Source: an uncultured Burkholderiales bacterium (lineage in GTDB: Bacteria; Pseudomonadota; Gammaproteobacteria; Burkholderiales; Burkholderiaceae_C). Taken from it: a stretch of 53,384 nucleotides of DNA. The stretch is taken from assembly GCA_903864315.1 (NCBI GenBank), contig CAIPFK010000035.1, positions 1 through 53,384 on the forward strand, in the 5' to 3' direction. Below the pieces are notes generated by a model. The model saw only the letters and a program-made list of their open reading frames with translations, ran no database searches and was not told the DNA's origin. Position numbers and translations under genes: made by a program. This document shows, piece by piece, positions 33,098 to 41,436 of the stretch. The number at the start of each line of letters is the position of its first letter. Position 1 is the stretch's first letter.

Positions 33098-34483
33098 TCA
33101 AATCGAGTTGAGTGTCTCTCCAAGCGCATTGACCAGTGAGTCGATTTGCGCCCTTGTGGTGATGAAGGGTGGGGCGAGTTGTATCGTGTCACCACCATAG
33201 CGAACGTAAAAACCTTTGTCGAACATGTTCATGGCGATGTCATAAGGTCGTTTGGCAGGCTCACCAGGATGGGGGGCGACTGTGATGCCACACGCCAAGC
33301 CATAGTTTCGGATGTCCAAGACATGTTTTGCACTCTTGAGTGTGTGCACTGCATTTTCGAAATGAGGGGCCAGTGCATTGACTTTTTCAATCATGTTCTC
33401 GCGCACCAACACATCGAGTGCGGCCAAGGCTGCAGCGCAGGCAATGGGGTGGGCCGAGTAGGTGTAGCCATGGGCGAACTCGAGCATGTAGTCTGGGCCA
33501 CCGTTGTCCATGAAAGTGTGGTAAATGTCTGCCTTGGTGAGCACTGCACCCATGGGCTGTGCACCATTGGTGATTTGTTTGGCCACATTCATGATGTCGG
33601 GTGTGACGCCAAAAGCCTCGGCCCCGGTGTAAGCGCCTGAACGGCCAAACCCAGTGATGACTTCATCAAAAATCAAAAGGATGTTGTTGGCTGTACAGAT
33701 CTCACGAATTCTTTGCAAATATCCCTGCGGTGGGATCACCACACCGGCTGAGCCAGAAAAGGGCTCGATTATCACCGCAGCAATGTTGCTCGCATCGTGG
33801 AGTCCAATGATTCGGGTGAGTTCATCAGCAAGCTCAATGCCGTGTGGGGGCATGCCCCTTGAAAATGCATTGCTGGCCAACTGGGTATGGGGCAGATGAT
33901 CGACGTCAATGCTTTGACCAAACATCTTGCGGTTGCCAACCATTCCACCCACGGCATACCCGCCAAAATTCACACCATGGTAGCCCTTTTCGCGGCCAAT
34001 GAAACGGGTTTTTGAGGCCTGTCCTTTCAAACGCCAATAGGCCCTGGCCATTTTGAGGGAGGTGTCGGCGGACTCCGACCCGGAACCTGTGAAAAACACA
34101 TGATCCAAGCCTGTGGGGGTGAGTTCGACCAATTTGTTGGCCAACTCGAAGGCGAGAGGTTGGCCAAATTGAAAAGGGGGAGAAAAATCCAAAGTCGATG
34201 ACTGCTTGGCAATGGCTTTTGTGATTTCCTCCCTGCAGTGGCCTAGTCCACTGGTCCACATTCCAGACAGTCCGTCAAACACTTGTCGGCCGTCGCTGGT
34301 GGTGTAGAAACAGTCTTTGGCCCCCACCAACATGCGTGGGGTGGCTTTGAAGTCCCGGTTTCCCGAGTAGGGCATCCAAAACGCATTCATCCATTCTTTG
34401 CTGTAGGAAGGCAAGTGTTCCACCAAAGAATGCTCTGCACTCTCCATTTCTGGATGCAAATTGTGCGGATCAATTCTTTCCAT
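33098..34483 (-). CDS. Class III aminotransferase (omega-amino acid:pyruvate type)
   Basis: 461 residues, PLP-dependent. Motifs: FTGSGSESADTSLKMARAYWR (phosphate-binding turn), IGREKGYHGVNFGGYAVGG, the Asp of IFDEVITGFGRSGAYTGAEAFGVTPDIM and the Schiff-base Lys in NVAKQITNGAQPMGAV, followed by the family's YTYSAHPIACAAALA. It is close to beta-alanine:pyruvate and taurine-type transaminases. A GGAG ribosome site precedes the ATG. The 267-bp gap to the Rieske gene contains nothing recognisable. Confidence 0.92.
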   Translation of the reverse strand: MERIDPHNLHPEMESAEHSLVEHLPSYSKEWMNAFWMPYSGNRDFKATPRMLVGAKDCFYTTSDGRQVFDGLSGMWTSGLGHCREEITKAIAKQSSTLDFSPPFQFGQPLAFELANKLVELTPTGLDHVFFTGSGSESADTSLKMARAYWRLKGQASKTRFIGREKGYHGVNFGGYAVGGMVGNRKMFGQSIDVDHLPHTQLASNAFSRGMPPHGIELADELTRIIGLHDASNIAAVIIEPFSGSAGVVIPPQGYLQRIREICTANNILLIFDEVITGFGRSGAYTGAEAFGVTPDIMNVAKQITNGAQPMGAVLTKADIYHTFMDNGGPDYMLEFAHGYTYSAHPIACAAALAALDVLVRENMIEKVNALAPHFENAVHTLKSAKHVLDIRNYGLACGITVAPHPGEPAKRPYDIAMNMFDKGFYVRYGGDTIQLAPPFITTRAQIDSLVNALGETLNSI

Positions 34484-34580
34484 GACAGCTCCTAGGCCAA
34501 CGTGTGTAAAGGGGAGCGATAGGGATGAAGATTGGGTCAGGTCTTTGATAATACATGAAAAGCACCTTCAACAAAACGTG

Positions 34581-35555
34581 TCAATGCATGACGGGTTTTT
34601 GCAAAAGCGTATTGCGATCGATGGACGTGGGCGTGATGGAGATCAATTCTCCGTCTCTTGCCAAGGACAATGGTACCTTGACACCCGCTTCGCCCAATCC
34701 CCAGATGGTTTGCCACAATTGAGACAAGGTGAACACCCTTTTTTCATTCACCTTGATTACCTGATCCCCGTCTTTGATGCCGGCTTTTTCGGCGGGAGAG
34801 CCCGGGGTGATGAAACTGATGATGAGTTGCCCCTCGGCTTCCACCGTGTACATGCCCAGCCACGGTCTTGGCGGCGCTTTGGTTTTGCCTTGTTGGATCA
34901 AGTCATCCAAGATGGGTTTGAGCAAATCGATGGGCACAAACATATTGCACTCCACGACTTGGCCCTTTGACTCTTGCTGCACCAACAGCGAGCCGATGCC
35001 AATGAGCTCTCCGCGCTCGTTGACCAGTGCTGCGCCACACCAATGTGGGTGCGCCGGTGTGGTGTACAAAGCGTTCTCGACCAAATATTCCCAATAACCG
35101 ACAAATTCTTGTTTGGCAATGATCTGGGTCTCCATGGAGTGTGCCAAGCCACCGTGACCGAGAGCGTAGGCCTTTTGTGGAATTTCGCTCAATGCGCTGG
35201 AGCCCATCTCCAAGTGGGGTGCTCCTAGTGAGCCCAAGGGTTGAATCAGACCAAATCCAGTGGTTTGGTCATAGGCCAATGTAAAGCCAGGGAGCACGAC
35301 GCCTTGGTTGGTGGTGATCCATATTTTTGACGCTTCCGTGATCAAATAGCCAATGGTCAAAATGAGACCATCGGGTGATATCACCACGCCGTAGCCGTTT
35401 CTCTGTGTTCCCAAGGTCGCGGCGGTGAGTCCATCTTCAAAGGCCTCCATTCGGATGAAAACCAGGCTATCCAAGGCTTCATTCAGATCGAAGTCAAGGG
35501 TTTTGGGTTTGATTTGAATGGATTTTGGCAAAGCCCATTCTTGATGTTCTGACAT
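34581..35555 (-). CDS. HtrA/S1C-like pseudoprotease with PDZ domain, cytoplasmic
   Basis: 324 residues: a trypsin-like double barrel (about 45-225) followed by a PDZ domain (about 232-312, GSPAEKAGIKDGDQVIKVNEK). Aligned to DegP, all three catalytic positions are changed: the His of VVTNNHVV is Tyr70 (ILTIGYLI), the Asp of DPRSDIALIQ is Gly100 (DQTTGFGLIQ) and the Ser of GNSGGALV is Cys173 (HWCGAALV). The surrounding strands, including ALVNERGELIGI, are well kept, so this is a folded, selected protein rather than debris. There is no signal peptide or membrane segment, whereas DegP/DegS are envelope proteins. A peptide-binding or scaffold role is inferred. Confidence 0.78.
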   Translation of the reverse strand: MSEHQEWALPKSIQIKPKTLDFDLNEALDSLVFIRMEAFEDGLTAATLGTQRNGYGVVISPDGLILTIGYLITEASKIWITTNQGVVLPGFTLAYDQTTGFGLIQPLGSLGAPHLEMGSSALSEIPQKAYALGHGGLAHSMETQIIAKQEFVGYWEYLVENALYTTPAHPHWCGAALVNERGELIGIGSLLVQQESKGQVVECNMFVPIDLLKPILDDLIQQGKTKAPPRPWLGMYTVEAEGQLIISFITPGSPAEKAGIKDGDQVIKVNEKRVFTLSQLWQTIWGLGEAGVKVPLSLARDGELISITPTSIDRNTLLQKPVMH

Positions 35556-35580
35556 GGTGAATTCTTTGAATTGGAGACGA

Positions 35581-35608
35581 TTGGATTGTGCGCTGAATTT
35601 GGGATAAT
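35581..35608 (+). promoter_or_regulatory. Possible promoter for the small membrane protein
   Basis: TTGGAT (35581-35586), 16 bp, GATAAT (35603-35608), pointing right. Weak support; it overlaps the upstream region of the leftward pseudoprotease gene. Confidence 0.33.
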
Positions 35609-35716
35609 TTTATCTTGAATCACAAGATGGTGCTTCGTCAAACTCCCCATCAAGTTCTCGCAGGCGGCAAAATCACTGTGCTTGCGTTGTTTGATGAAAA
35701 TTGTCCAATCATTCGC

Positions 35717-35983
35717 ATGAAAAACCATTTCTGGAAAAACATCAAGATCCATGGGCGCATGATGATTCCCGTTTTGCTGGGTTTTGCGTTGATGGCGGTG
35801 ATGGTGCTTGTCAGACCCTATTTGACCGTGACTGGTCACGACCGAGAGAGAGCAAATCAGCGTGTTCGGATGAAGGCCGCCAACTTCAACTACCGTCATG
35901 AGCTGGAAAATCAACTGGCCACGGAAAGCGATCCTGAGCGCAAACTACTCCTTCTTGCCGAGATTGAGCGAACTCGGCAATAG
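35717..35983 (+). CDS. Small single-span membrane protein, unknown function
   Basis: 88 residues if started at ATG 35717; a TTG at 35615 would give 122, and neither has a clear ribosome site. One hydrophobic helix (MMIPVLLGFALMAVMVLVRPYL, about residues 15-36 of the short form) is followed by a charged coiled-coil-prone tail rich in Arg and Glu. The N terminus is basic, so the tail is probably periplasmic or N-in. I do not recognise a family. A good terminator follows at 36029, which supports that this is a transcribed gene. Confidence 0.5.
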   Translation: MKNHFWKNIKIHGRMMIPVLLGFALMAVMVLVRPYLTVTGHDRERANQRVRMKAANFNYRHELENQLATESDPERKLLLLAEIERTRQ

Positions 35984-36028
35984 CGCTCAGGTGAGGACAA
36001 GGCTGCCAGCGAAGAAGGCGGCTTGAAT

Positions 36029-36054
36029 CCAAGCCATGTCCGTGCTTGGTTTTT
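36029..36054 (+). terminator. Rho-independent terminator
   Basis: CCAAGC (36029-36034), a nine-base loop, GCTTGG (36044-36049) and TTTTT (36050-36054), about 45 bp after the stop at 35983. Confidence 0.7.
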
Positions 36055-36085
36055 GATCACTGCGCCTGGTTTTTATCCGCTTGCC

Positions 36086-36841
36086 CTATGAGACGGTAAG
36101 GCCACCATCCAAAACCATGGTTTGACCTGTGATTGACGCTGCACTGGCGCTTGCAAGAAAAACAATCGCTGCCGACACTTCCTCCACCGTGGCCAAACGG
36201 TGCAATGGGATTTTGGCCAGCATGGCTTTCATGTACTCGGCATTGTTGCTGGTTTTGCTGCGTGAGGGTGAGTCGGTCATCAATCGACCGGGTGCCACTG
36301 CATTCACACGGATCGAGTGTTGGGCCCATTCAATGGCCAACATCTTGGTCATCTGGATCAAACCCGCTTTTGATATACCGTAGGTGGAGCGCTCGAGAGC
36401 ACCTTGCAGACCGTGAACTGATGCCACATTGACGATGTTGCCATGGATTTTTTTGTCAATCATGTATTTGGCGACCGCCTGGGTCAAGAAAAAAGTCCCC
36501 TTCAAATTGGTATTGAAAACGCTGTCCCACTGATCCTCAGTGACGTCAATGGCGAGCTCTCGCACATTCGCCCCCGCGTTGTTGACCAAGACATCCAAGC
36601 GATGGAAGTGTTGGTCAATATCGTGAGTCAAATTGTCAATGCTGTGTTGATCCTCAAGATTGAGGGTCAAGCACAACGGGCTCACATGCTTACTCAGCAA
36701 AGCGGATTTGATCGCATCAAGGTTGTCGAGTGTTCTTGCCGTGAGAACCACGTCAAATCCCAGATTGGAAAAATCAATCGCAGTTTGTGCGCCAACGCCA
36801 TAGGAGGCCCCGGTGATCAAGGCGACGGGCTTGTGACTCAT
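36086..36841 (-). CDS. Short-chain dehydrogenase/reductase
   Basis: 251 residues, classical SDR: TGASYGVG cofactor loop near residue 10, NNAGA near 87, catalytic Ser in NVASVHG, Tyr and Lys in YGISKAG (about 153-157), and the C-terminal VLDGGLTVS typical of FabG-like enzymes. It oxidises an alcohol or dihydrodiol, or reduces a ketone, with NAD(P). It lies 22 bp downstream of Bug copy 6, in the four-gene minus-strand run 40151-36086. Confidence 0.92.
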   Translation of the reverse strand: MSHKPVALITGASYGVGAQTAIDFSNLGFDVVLTARTLDNLDAIKSALLSKHVSPLCLTLNLEDQHSIDNLTHDIDQHFHRLDVLVNNAGANVRELAIDVTEDQWDSVFNTNLKGTFFLTQAVAKYMIDKKIHGNIVNVASVHGLQGALERSTYGISKAGLIQMTKMLAIEWAQHSIRVNAVAPGRLMTDSPSRSKTSNNAEYMKAMLAKIPLHRLATVEEVSAAIVFLASASAASITGQTMVLDGGLTVS

Positions 36842-36863
36842 GTCGACTCAATCTTGTGTTGGA

Positions 36864-37889
36864 TCATTGGTTTTTCTCGGTTTCAATTTTCGCTTCCTTG
36901 ATGATCTTTGACCATTTGAGGCCTTCTGAGCGTATGAATCCTGCAAACTCTTGTGGTGACGAGTTGGAAGAAGACGTCATGCCATCCGCAGCCAATCGGG
37001 CTTTGAGCTCTGGGTCGGCGAGCGTCTTTTTCAACGCGTTGAATATTTTCTCTGTGATTTGTGGGGGCAGCTTTGCGGGCCCGACCAAACCAAACCACTG
37101 GTTGGCCTCAAAGCCCTTGAGTCCCAACTCGGAGAGACTCGGGATATCGGGTGCGATGTCTGAGCGCCCCAAGCTGCTCACGCCATAGGCTTTGAGCGCG
37201 CCGGTTTTGATGAAGGGGTTGGCCAAGGCGATGTCTGCCACCATCATCGACACATGGTTGGAGAGCACGTCATTGAAGGCCTGTGAGGTTGATTTGTAAG
37301 GGACGTGCAACATTTTGACACCCGCATTGAGCGCAAAGAACTCCATCATCAAATGTGAAAAGCTTCCCATGCCAGCCGAGCCAAAATTCACTTTTTCTGG
37401 ATTGGCCTTCAAATAAGACATCAATTCCGCCAGGTTTTGTACAGGCAAATTTTTATTGGCAATCAACACGTCGGGGACAGTGACTGTTTGTGAAATTGGT
37501 GTGAAGTCTTTGTCGATGTCGTAGCCTACTTTGGCAAACATGTGGGGGTTGATGACATGAGAAGAAATCAAAGTGAGCAATGTGTAGCCGTCAGGAGCAG
37601 AGTTGGCCACAAAGGCCGCGCCAATGTTTCCGCTCACCCCTGGTTTATTGGCGATGACGATGGCTTGGCCGAGGTTTTCAGCAAATTTGGGTGCAATGAT
37701 TCTGCTCGAGGTATCGGTCCCACCGCCTGGCGTTGAGGGCACAACAAGCGTGATGGGTCGGTTGGGATAATCATCGGCAGGGGCTGCAAAAGCACGGTCC
37801 ATTTGCAAAACAATGGGCAAAACAATCGGCAAAACAATGGACAACGCCATTTGCAGCAACATTCCAAACACCGGGAGTGGTTTCATCAT
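36864..37889 (-). CDS. Bug/TctC-family periplasmic receptor (copy 6)
   Basis: 341 residues. The signal peptide is about 35 residues and contains an expanded hydrophobic repeat (see 37806-37841); cleavage is expected at AFA before APADDYPNRPI. Loops: STPGGGTDTSSRII, IANKPGVSGNIGAAF (Ala-Asn-Lys where most copies have Glu-Asn-Arg), PDGYTLLTLISSHVINP, GSAGMGSFSHLMMEFF and HVPYKSTSQAFNDV. It stands 55 bp after the Gfo/Idh/MocA gene. Confidence 0.92.
   Translation of the reverse strand: MMKPLPVFGMLLQMALSIVLPIVLPIVLQMDRAFAAPADDYPNRPITLVVPSTPGGGTDTSSRIIAPKFAENLGQAIVIANKPGVSGNIGAAFVANSAPDGYTLLTLISSHVINPHMFAKVGYDIDKDFTPISQTVTVPDVLIANKNLPVQNLAELMSYLKANPEKVNFGSAGMGSFSHLMMEFFALNAGVKMLHVPYKSTSQAFNDVLSNHVSMMVADIALANPFIKTGALKAYGVSSLGRSDIAPDIPSLSELGLKGFEANQWFGLVGPAKLPPQITEKIFNALKKTLADPELKARLAADGMTSSSNSSPQEFAGFIRSEGLKWSKIIKEAKIETEKNQ
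37806..37841 (-). repeat. Three 12-bp tandem units inside a signal peptide
   Basis: Three consecutive copies of CAAAACAATSGR (plus strand) encode the repeated Ile-Val-Leu-Pro core of the Bug copy 6 signal peptide. The reading frame is kept because the unit is four codons. Confidence 0.85.
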
Positions 37890-37944
37890 TGGCGCCGCCT
37901 AGGAGTTGAGGGGAGTCTTCGAACGCATTGCAGAGCCGTGTTAT

Positions 37945-38967
37945 TCATTGCTCAATGGGAACAATTTGTTGGCTTTGTGCCGACTTCATGATGGCTTCAA
38001 GGGCTGCCACATTGGCCAGCATTTCAGCCAAGCTCACCGGGTATCGATGCTGAGGGTCTAGGATGGAGCGTGCAAAGGACTCCAAATTGGCGCGTACGCT
38101 GGAGGCGGGGGCGTAAAAAGTCTTGCTCACTTCACCCGCTTCATTGCTGTGCGTCACGTCCCATCCCGTGGGGTGTTCAGGGTGCGTGCGGTCCCTCACC
38201 TCAATCCACCCCTTGGAGCCATAGACGCAAAACCGACCATCAAACGGAGTGGTCAAGATGGCGCTGATGAGCGCGGTCGCTCCTGATGGAAAATTCAATG
38301 CGATGGCCAACGTGTCGCCATTGGCAAACGATGTGGCCAATGTGTTGAGCCTGGCATACACAGAACTGGCGGGTCCCAGCAAAGAGATGGCCAAGTCCAC
38401 CAAATGGATGCCAGTCGCCGACAAGGGTCCGCAAGGTGCCAACTCCTTCGATAGTCGCCAATTGTCGGGCGCAAGAGTCAAGAATTTGTTTTGACTGAAG
38501 TTCGCCTCGATTTGTAACAAGGTTCCCAGCTCTCCTTGTCTGACCTTGTTTTTCAAATCGACAATGGCCTGCTCAAACCGCCTCTCGTGCCCAAGCCCCA
38601 AGGCCACGTGGTTGTCGATGCACGCTTGGATACTTTGTTGGGCATCGGTGAAACTCAAGCACAATGGTTTTTCACAAAAGATGTGCTTCTTGGCCTTGGC
38701 ACCGGCCATGATTTGTTGGGCGTGCTCTGAATGGGGTGTGCATAAAATCAGCGCATCAATTTGTGAGTCTTGCAAAGCAGCTTGGAGATCTTGCTCGACT
38801 CTAAACCCCATGGTTTTGGCGTCCTCTGAGGCCTGGCTTTTCATGGCCATACTCACTTCAACAACGAGGCCAACATCGATGAGTGGGCAGTCTTGAAGGA
38901 GCTTGGTGATGGTTTGACCCCACCACCCATAGCCAATCACTGCAACCTTGATGGCTGGTTTCAGCAT
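37945..38967 (-). CDS. Gfo/Idh/MocA-family oxidoreductase
   Basis: 340 residues from ATG 38967, five bases after the stop of the MetE-like gene. N-terminal Rossmann domain (VAVIGYGWWGQTITK near residue 8), the EKPLCLS motif with catalytic-type Lys near residue 97, and a C-terminal domain with GPLSATGIHLVDLAISLLG, where the usual Asp/His pair is seen as Gly-Ile-His. It likely oxidises or reduces a sugar-like or cyclic hydroxy compound with NAD(P). A longer frame upstream only overlaps the neighbouring gene. Confidence 0.88.
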   Translation of the reverse strand: MLKPAIKVAVIGYGWWGQTITKLLQDCPLIDVGLVVEVSMAMKSQASEDAKTMGFRVEQDLQAALQDSQIDALILCTPHSEHAQQIMAGAKAKKHIFCEKPLCLSFTDAQQSIQACIDNHVALGLGHERRFEQAIVDLKNKVRQGELGTLLQIEANFSQNKFLTLAPDNWRLSKELAPCGPLSATGIHLVDLAISLLGPASSVYARLNTLATSFANGDTLAIALNFPSGATALISAILTTPFDGRFCVYGSKGWIEVRDRTHPEHPTGWDVTHSNEAGEVSKTFYAPASSVRANLESFARSILDPQHRYPVSLAEMLANVAALEAIMKSAQSQQIVPIEQ

Positions 38968-38972
38968 GCTGT

Positions 38973-40151
38973 TCAATGACTGGCCGAGGCGAGCCTTGCA
39001 CCGGCCCCCAAGGCTTGTAGCTTGGCCCAAGCCACCGAGGTTGGGATTTCACAGTTTCCAGCGGTTGAAGCAAAACCGCAGTCATTGCCAAAAAGCACAT
39101 TCTCTGCACCTGCGGCTTGTATCCACTTGTCCATTCGGTCGGCCACGATTTGGGGGTGCTCAATGGTGACGTTGGAATGTGTGATGGCGCCAGGGATCAA
39201 AATCTTGCCTTGCAGGTCCAAGCCCTTGACTGCCCTCCATTCGTGATCGTGTCTGGGGTTGGAGGCCTCAAAGGAGATTGAGCCGGCCTTGATGGTCAAG
39301 AGCAAATCGAGCACTTGTTCGAGTTGCAAGTCAGTCACTCGGGGTCCAAAATTGACGCCATAGCAGGTGTGAAAACGCACCCGCTCAGTGGGCAAATCTC
39401 TGAGGGCGTGGTTGATGATTTCAATGCGTTTGACCATGCCTTCGCGATACGCCTTGAGGTCCAAGCTGCCCCTGGCGTCCCAAGAGCTCACCATTCTGGG
39501 GTCATCGATTTGCAACACCAAGCCAGAGTCGATGATGGCCTTGTACTCCTCGCGCATGCCATTGGCATAGGCTTCAAAGTACTCGGCCTCAGATTTGTAG
39601 AACTCATTGCCATCGACTGGAATGGGGCCCGCTGCTGGCATGAAGCCTTCGTCGCAGTGGTGATGGGTCATCGCGTCTTTGAGGTTTTTGATATCGCGCG
39701 CCAAGTCCTTGTGGCCAACGTATTCAATGGCAGCGATGCAAACCCGAGGGGCGACTCGAATCGTATTGGCAAAGGGGTTGTTCTTTTTGACGCTCTCGTA
39801 GTAGTCAGGAAAAAGTTTGGCATCTTCACTGTTGGGAGACACGGGACCCGGGACGGGTATGCCACCCGACGGAATTCTGGGCTCAAAACCAGCCAATCGT
39901 TGGGCAATGTAGCCTCTGAAACTGGGCTTGCTGCATTCACCGTCTCCCACAGTATCGAGGCCTGCTTTGGATTGAATCTCGACGATCTCAAAAACACTTT
40001 GCCGAAGATTGTCCTCATATTCTTGAGTTCCTCTGGGGTCGGGACGTCCTGTTTTTTCAAATTGAGCTCTTACAGCTTCCAAGATGGATTCGGGCCTGGG
40101 CAGGCTACCGGTGTGGGTTGTCCGTATATGGGTTGAAGTGCTGCGTTTCAT
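38973..40151 (-). CDS. MetE C-terminal-domain-like zinc methyltransferase protein
   Basis: 392 residues from ATG 40151, about half the length of MetE, with only the catalytic C-terminal barrel. Zinc ligands of cobalamin-independent methionine synthase are kept: His and Cys in RFHTCYGVNFG, Glu in SISFEASNPRHDH and Cys in LFGNDCGFAS. N-terminal THTGSLPRPESI and a VGDGECSKPSF segment are typical of the stand-alone family. Such proteins move methyl or alkyl groups to or from thiols; the folate-binding N-terminal domain is missing, so the methyl donor is different. The run with an oxidoreductase, a Bug receptor and an SDR points to catabolism, perhaps of a methylated or thiol-conjugated compound (inference). 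Confidence 0.85.
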   Translation of the reverse strand: MKRSTSTHIRTTHTGSLPRPESILEAVRAQFEKTGRPDPRGTQEYEDNLRQSVFEIVEIQSKAGLDTVGDGECSKPSFRGYIAQRLAGFEPRIPSGGIPVPGPVSPNSEDAKLFPDYYESVKKNNPFANTIRVAPRVCIAAIEYVGHKDLARDIKNLKDAMTHHHCDEGFMPAAGPIPVDGNEFYKSEAEYFEAYANGMREEYKAIIDSGLVLQIDDPRMVSSWDARGSLDLKAYREGMVKRIEIINHALRDLPTERVRFHTCYGVNFGPRVTDLQLEQVLDLLLTIKAGSISFEASNPRHDHEWRAVKGLDLQGKILIPGAITHSNVTIEHPQIVADRMDKWIQAAGAENVLFGNDCGFASTAGNCEIPTSVAWAKLQALGAGARLASASH

Positions 40152-40345
40152 TGTTGAGTTCAGTATTTGTGGAGATAACAATTGACCAAGTGCACCAGAT
40201 TCTAGGGTTGAAGCCGTGCTCGAGTGGGCAGGGTTTTCAAGGGTACACACACTTGGGCAAACTCTCTACAGTCAGGCCAGATCCTAGGCCCATGACCAGA
40301 CGGGATCACTGTTGCCACAACACTTTGAACCATCTCAACTCTTCA

Positions 40346-41353
40346 ATGCACCATTCATTTTTTCGCACGACAGGCCATGCACTGTCCATGAACATGTTTG
40401 TGGTTTACCTGGCTGCTGTTTTGGGTTTGACCCATGCCTCTTCAAGCTGGGCTCAAAATGCATACCCTGACAAGCAAATACGGCTTGTGGTGGGGTTCTC
40501 GGCTGGGGGGCCCACCGATTTGCCTGCACGTTTCATTGCCGAGCATCTGACCAACAATCTGGGGAAAAAGGTCTTGGTTGAAAACAAGACTGGCGCAGGT
40601 GGTCAGATCGCCACACAAGATGTGCTCAGCAAGCCCAAGGACGGCTACAACTTATTGCTTTGCACGCATTTTGAGGCGATCAATGCTGCCGTTTATCGCA
40701 ATATCAACTACAAATTGTCTGACATTGCGCCGATTTCACAAATATCGCGCTATTACTACGCCGTGGTCCTCACCAGTGAGCTGCCCCCCAACAATTGGGA
40801 GAGCTTTGTCTCGTATGCCAAAGCCAATCCAGGAAAACTCAACTATGGCATGATCGGACGAGGCTCAGCCCAAGAGTTGTTGGCGCTTGAATTGGGTAAA
40901 TTCGCCGGGATACAAATGGTGGGCGTGCCTTACAAGGGTGGGACTGAAATGATGGGGGACTTGCTAGCGGGCAGGGTGCAAATGTATGTATCCCCCACGG
41001 GCCCCATCATTCCAATGGTGAAAACCGGGAAACTGAAGATTCTGTCCGTGAGCAGTCCAGAGCGCCTTGCTGTCTTGCCTGACGCGCCCACCATGCAAGA
41101 AAAGGGCGTGCCCTTTGTGAGGTTTGGATGGCTGGGCATTTGTGCGGCAAGCGGGACGCCGAGCAACGTGATCAACGTGCTCAATCACGCCATCACCGAC
41201 ATTGTTCAAATGCCCGAGTACAAAGACATGATTGAAAAGGCCGGCTCCATTCCCCTGGCCTCCAAGCCAGAAGAATTGTCAAAAATCATGATGGATACCT
41301 ATGACCAAACTTTAAAAGTGGTCAACGAATACGGCTTGAACGTCAACCAATGA
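40346..41353 (+). CDS. Bug/TctC-family periplasmic receptor (copy 7)
   Basis: 335 residues from ATG 40346, or 321 from ATG 40388; both give a workable signal peptide ending at SWA before QNAYPDKQI. Loops: FSAGGPTDLPARFIAEHL, VENKTGAGGQIATQ, PKDGYNLLLCTHFEAINA, GMIGRGSAQELLALEL and GVPYKGGTEMMGDLL. It is divergent from the MetE-like gene across about 195 bp and is followed by a terminator. Confidence 0.9.
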   Translation: MHHSFFRTTGHALSMNMFVVYLAAVLGLTHASSSWAQNAYPDKQIRLVVGFSAGGPTDLPARFIAEHLTNNLGKKVLVENKTGAGGQIATQDVLSKPKDGYNLLLCTHFEAINAAVYRNINYKLSDIAPISQISRYYYAVVLTSELPPNNWESFVSYAKANPGKLNYGMIGRGSAQELLALELGKFAGIQMVGVPYKGGTEMMGDLLAGRVQMYVSPTGPIIPMVKTGKLKILSVSSPERLAVLPDAPTMQEKGVPFVRFGWLGICAASGTPSNVINVLNHAITDIVQMPEYKDMIEKAGSIPLASKPEELSKIMMDTYDQTLKVVNEYGLNVNQ

Positions 41354-41384
41354 CCGAGCTTCAAGTTTGGGCTGTTTGATGCCC

Positions 41385-41414
41385 GAGGCCAGGTGAGTGG
41401 CAGGCCTCATTTTT
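41385..41414 (+). terminator. Rho-independent terminator after Bug copy 7
   Basis: GAGGCC (41385-41390), a 12-base loop, GGCCTC (41403-41408), then A and five T residues. It is 32 bp after the stop and 23 bp before the next ATG. Confidence 0.65.
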
Positions 41415-41436
41415 ACTTTCTATTTCACCTTCTCCT

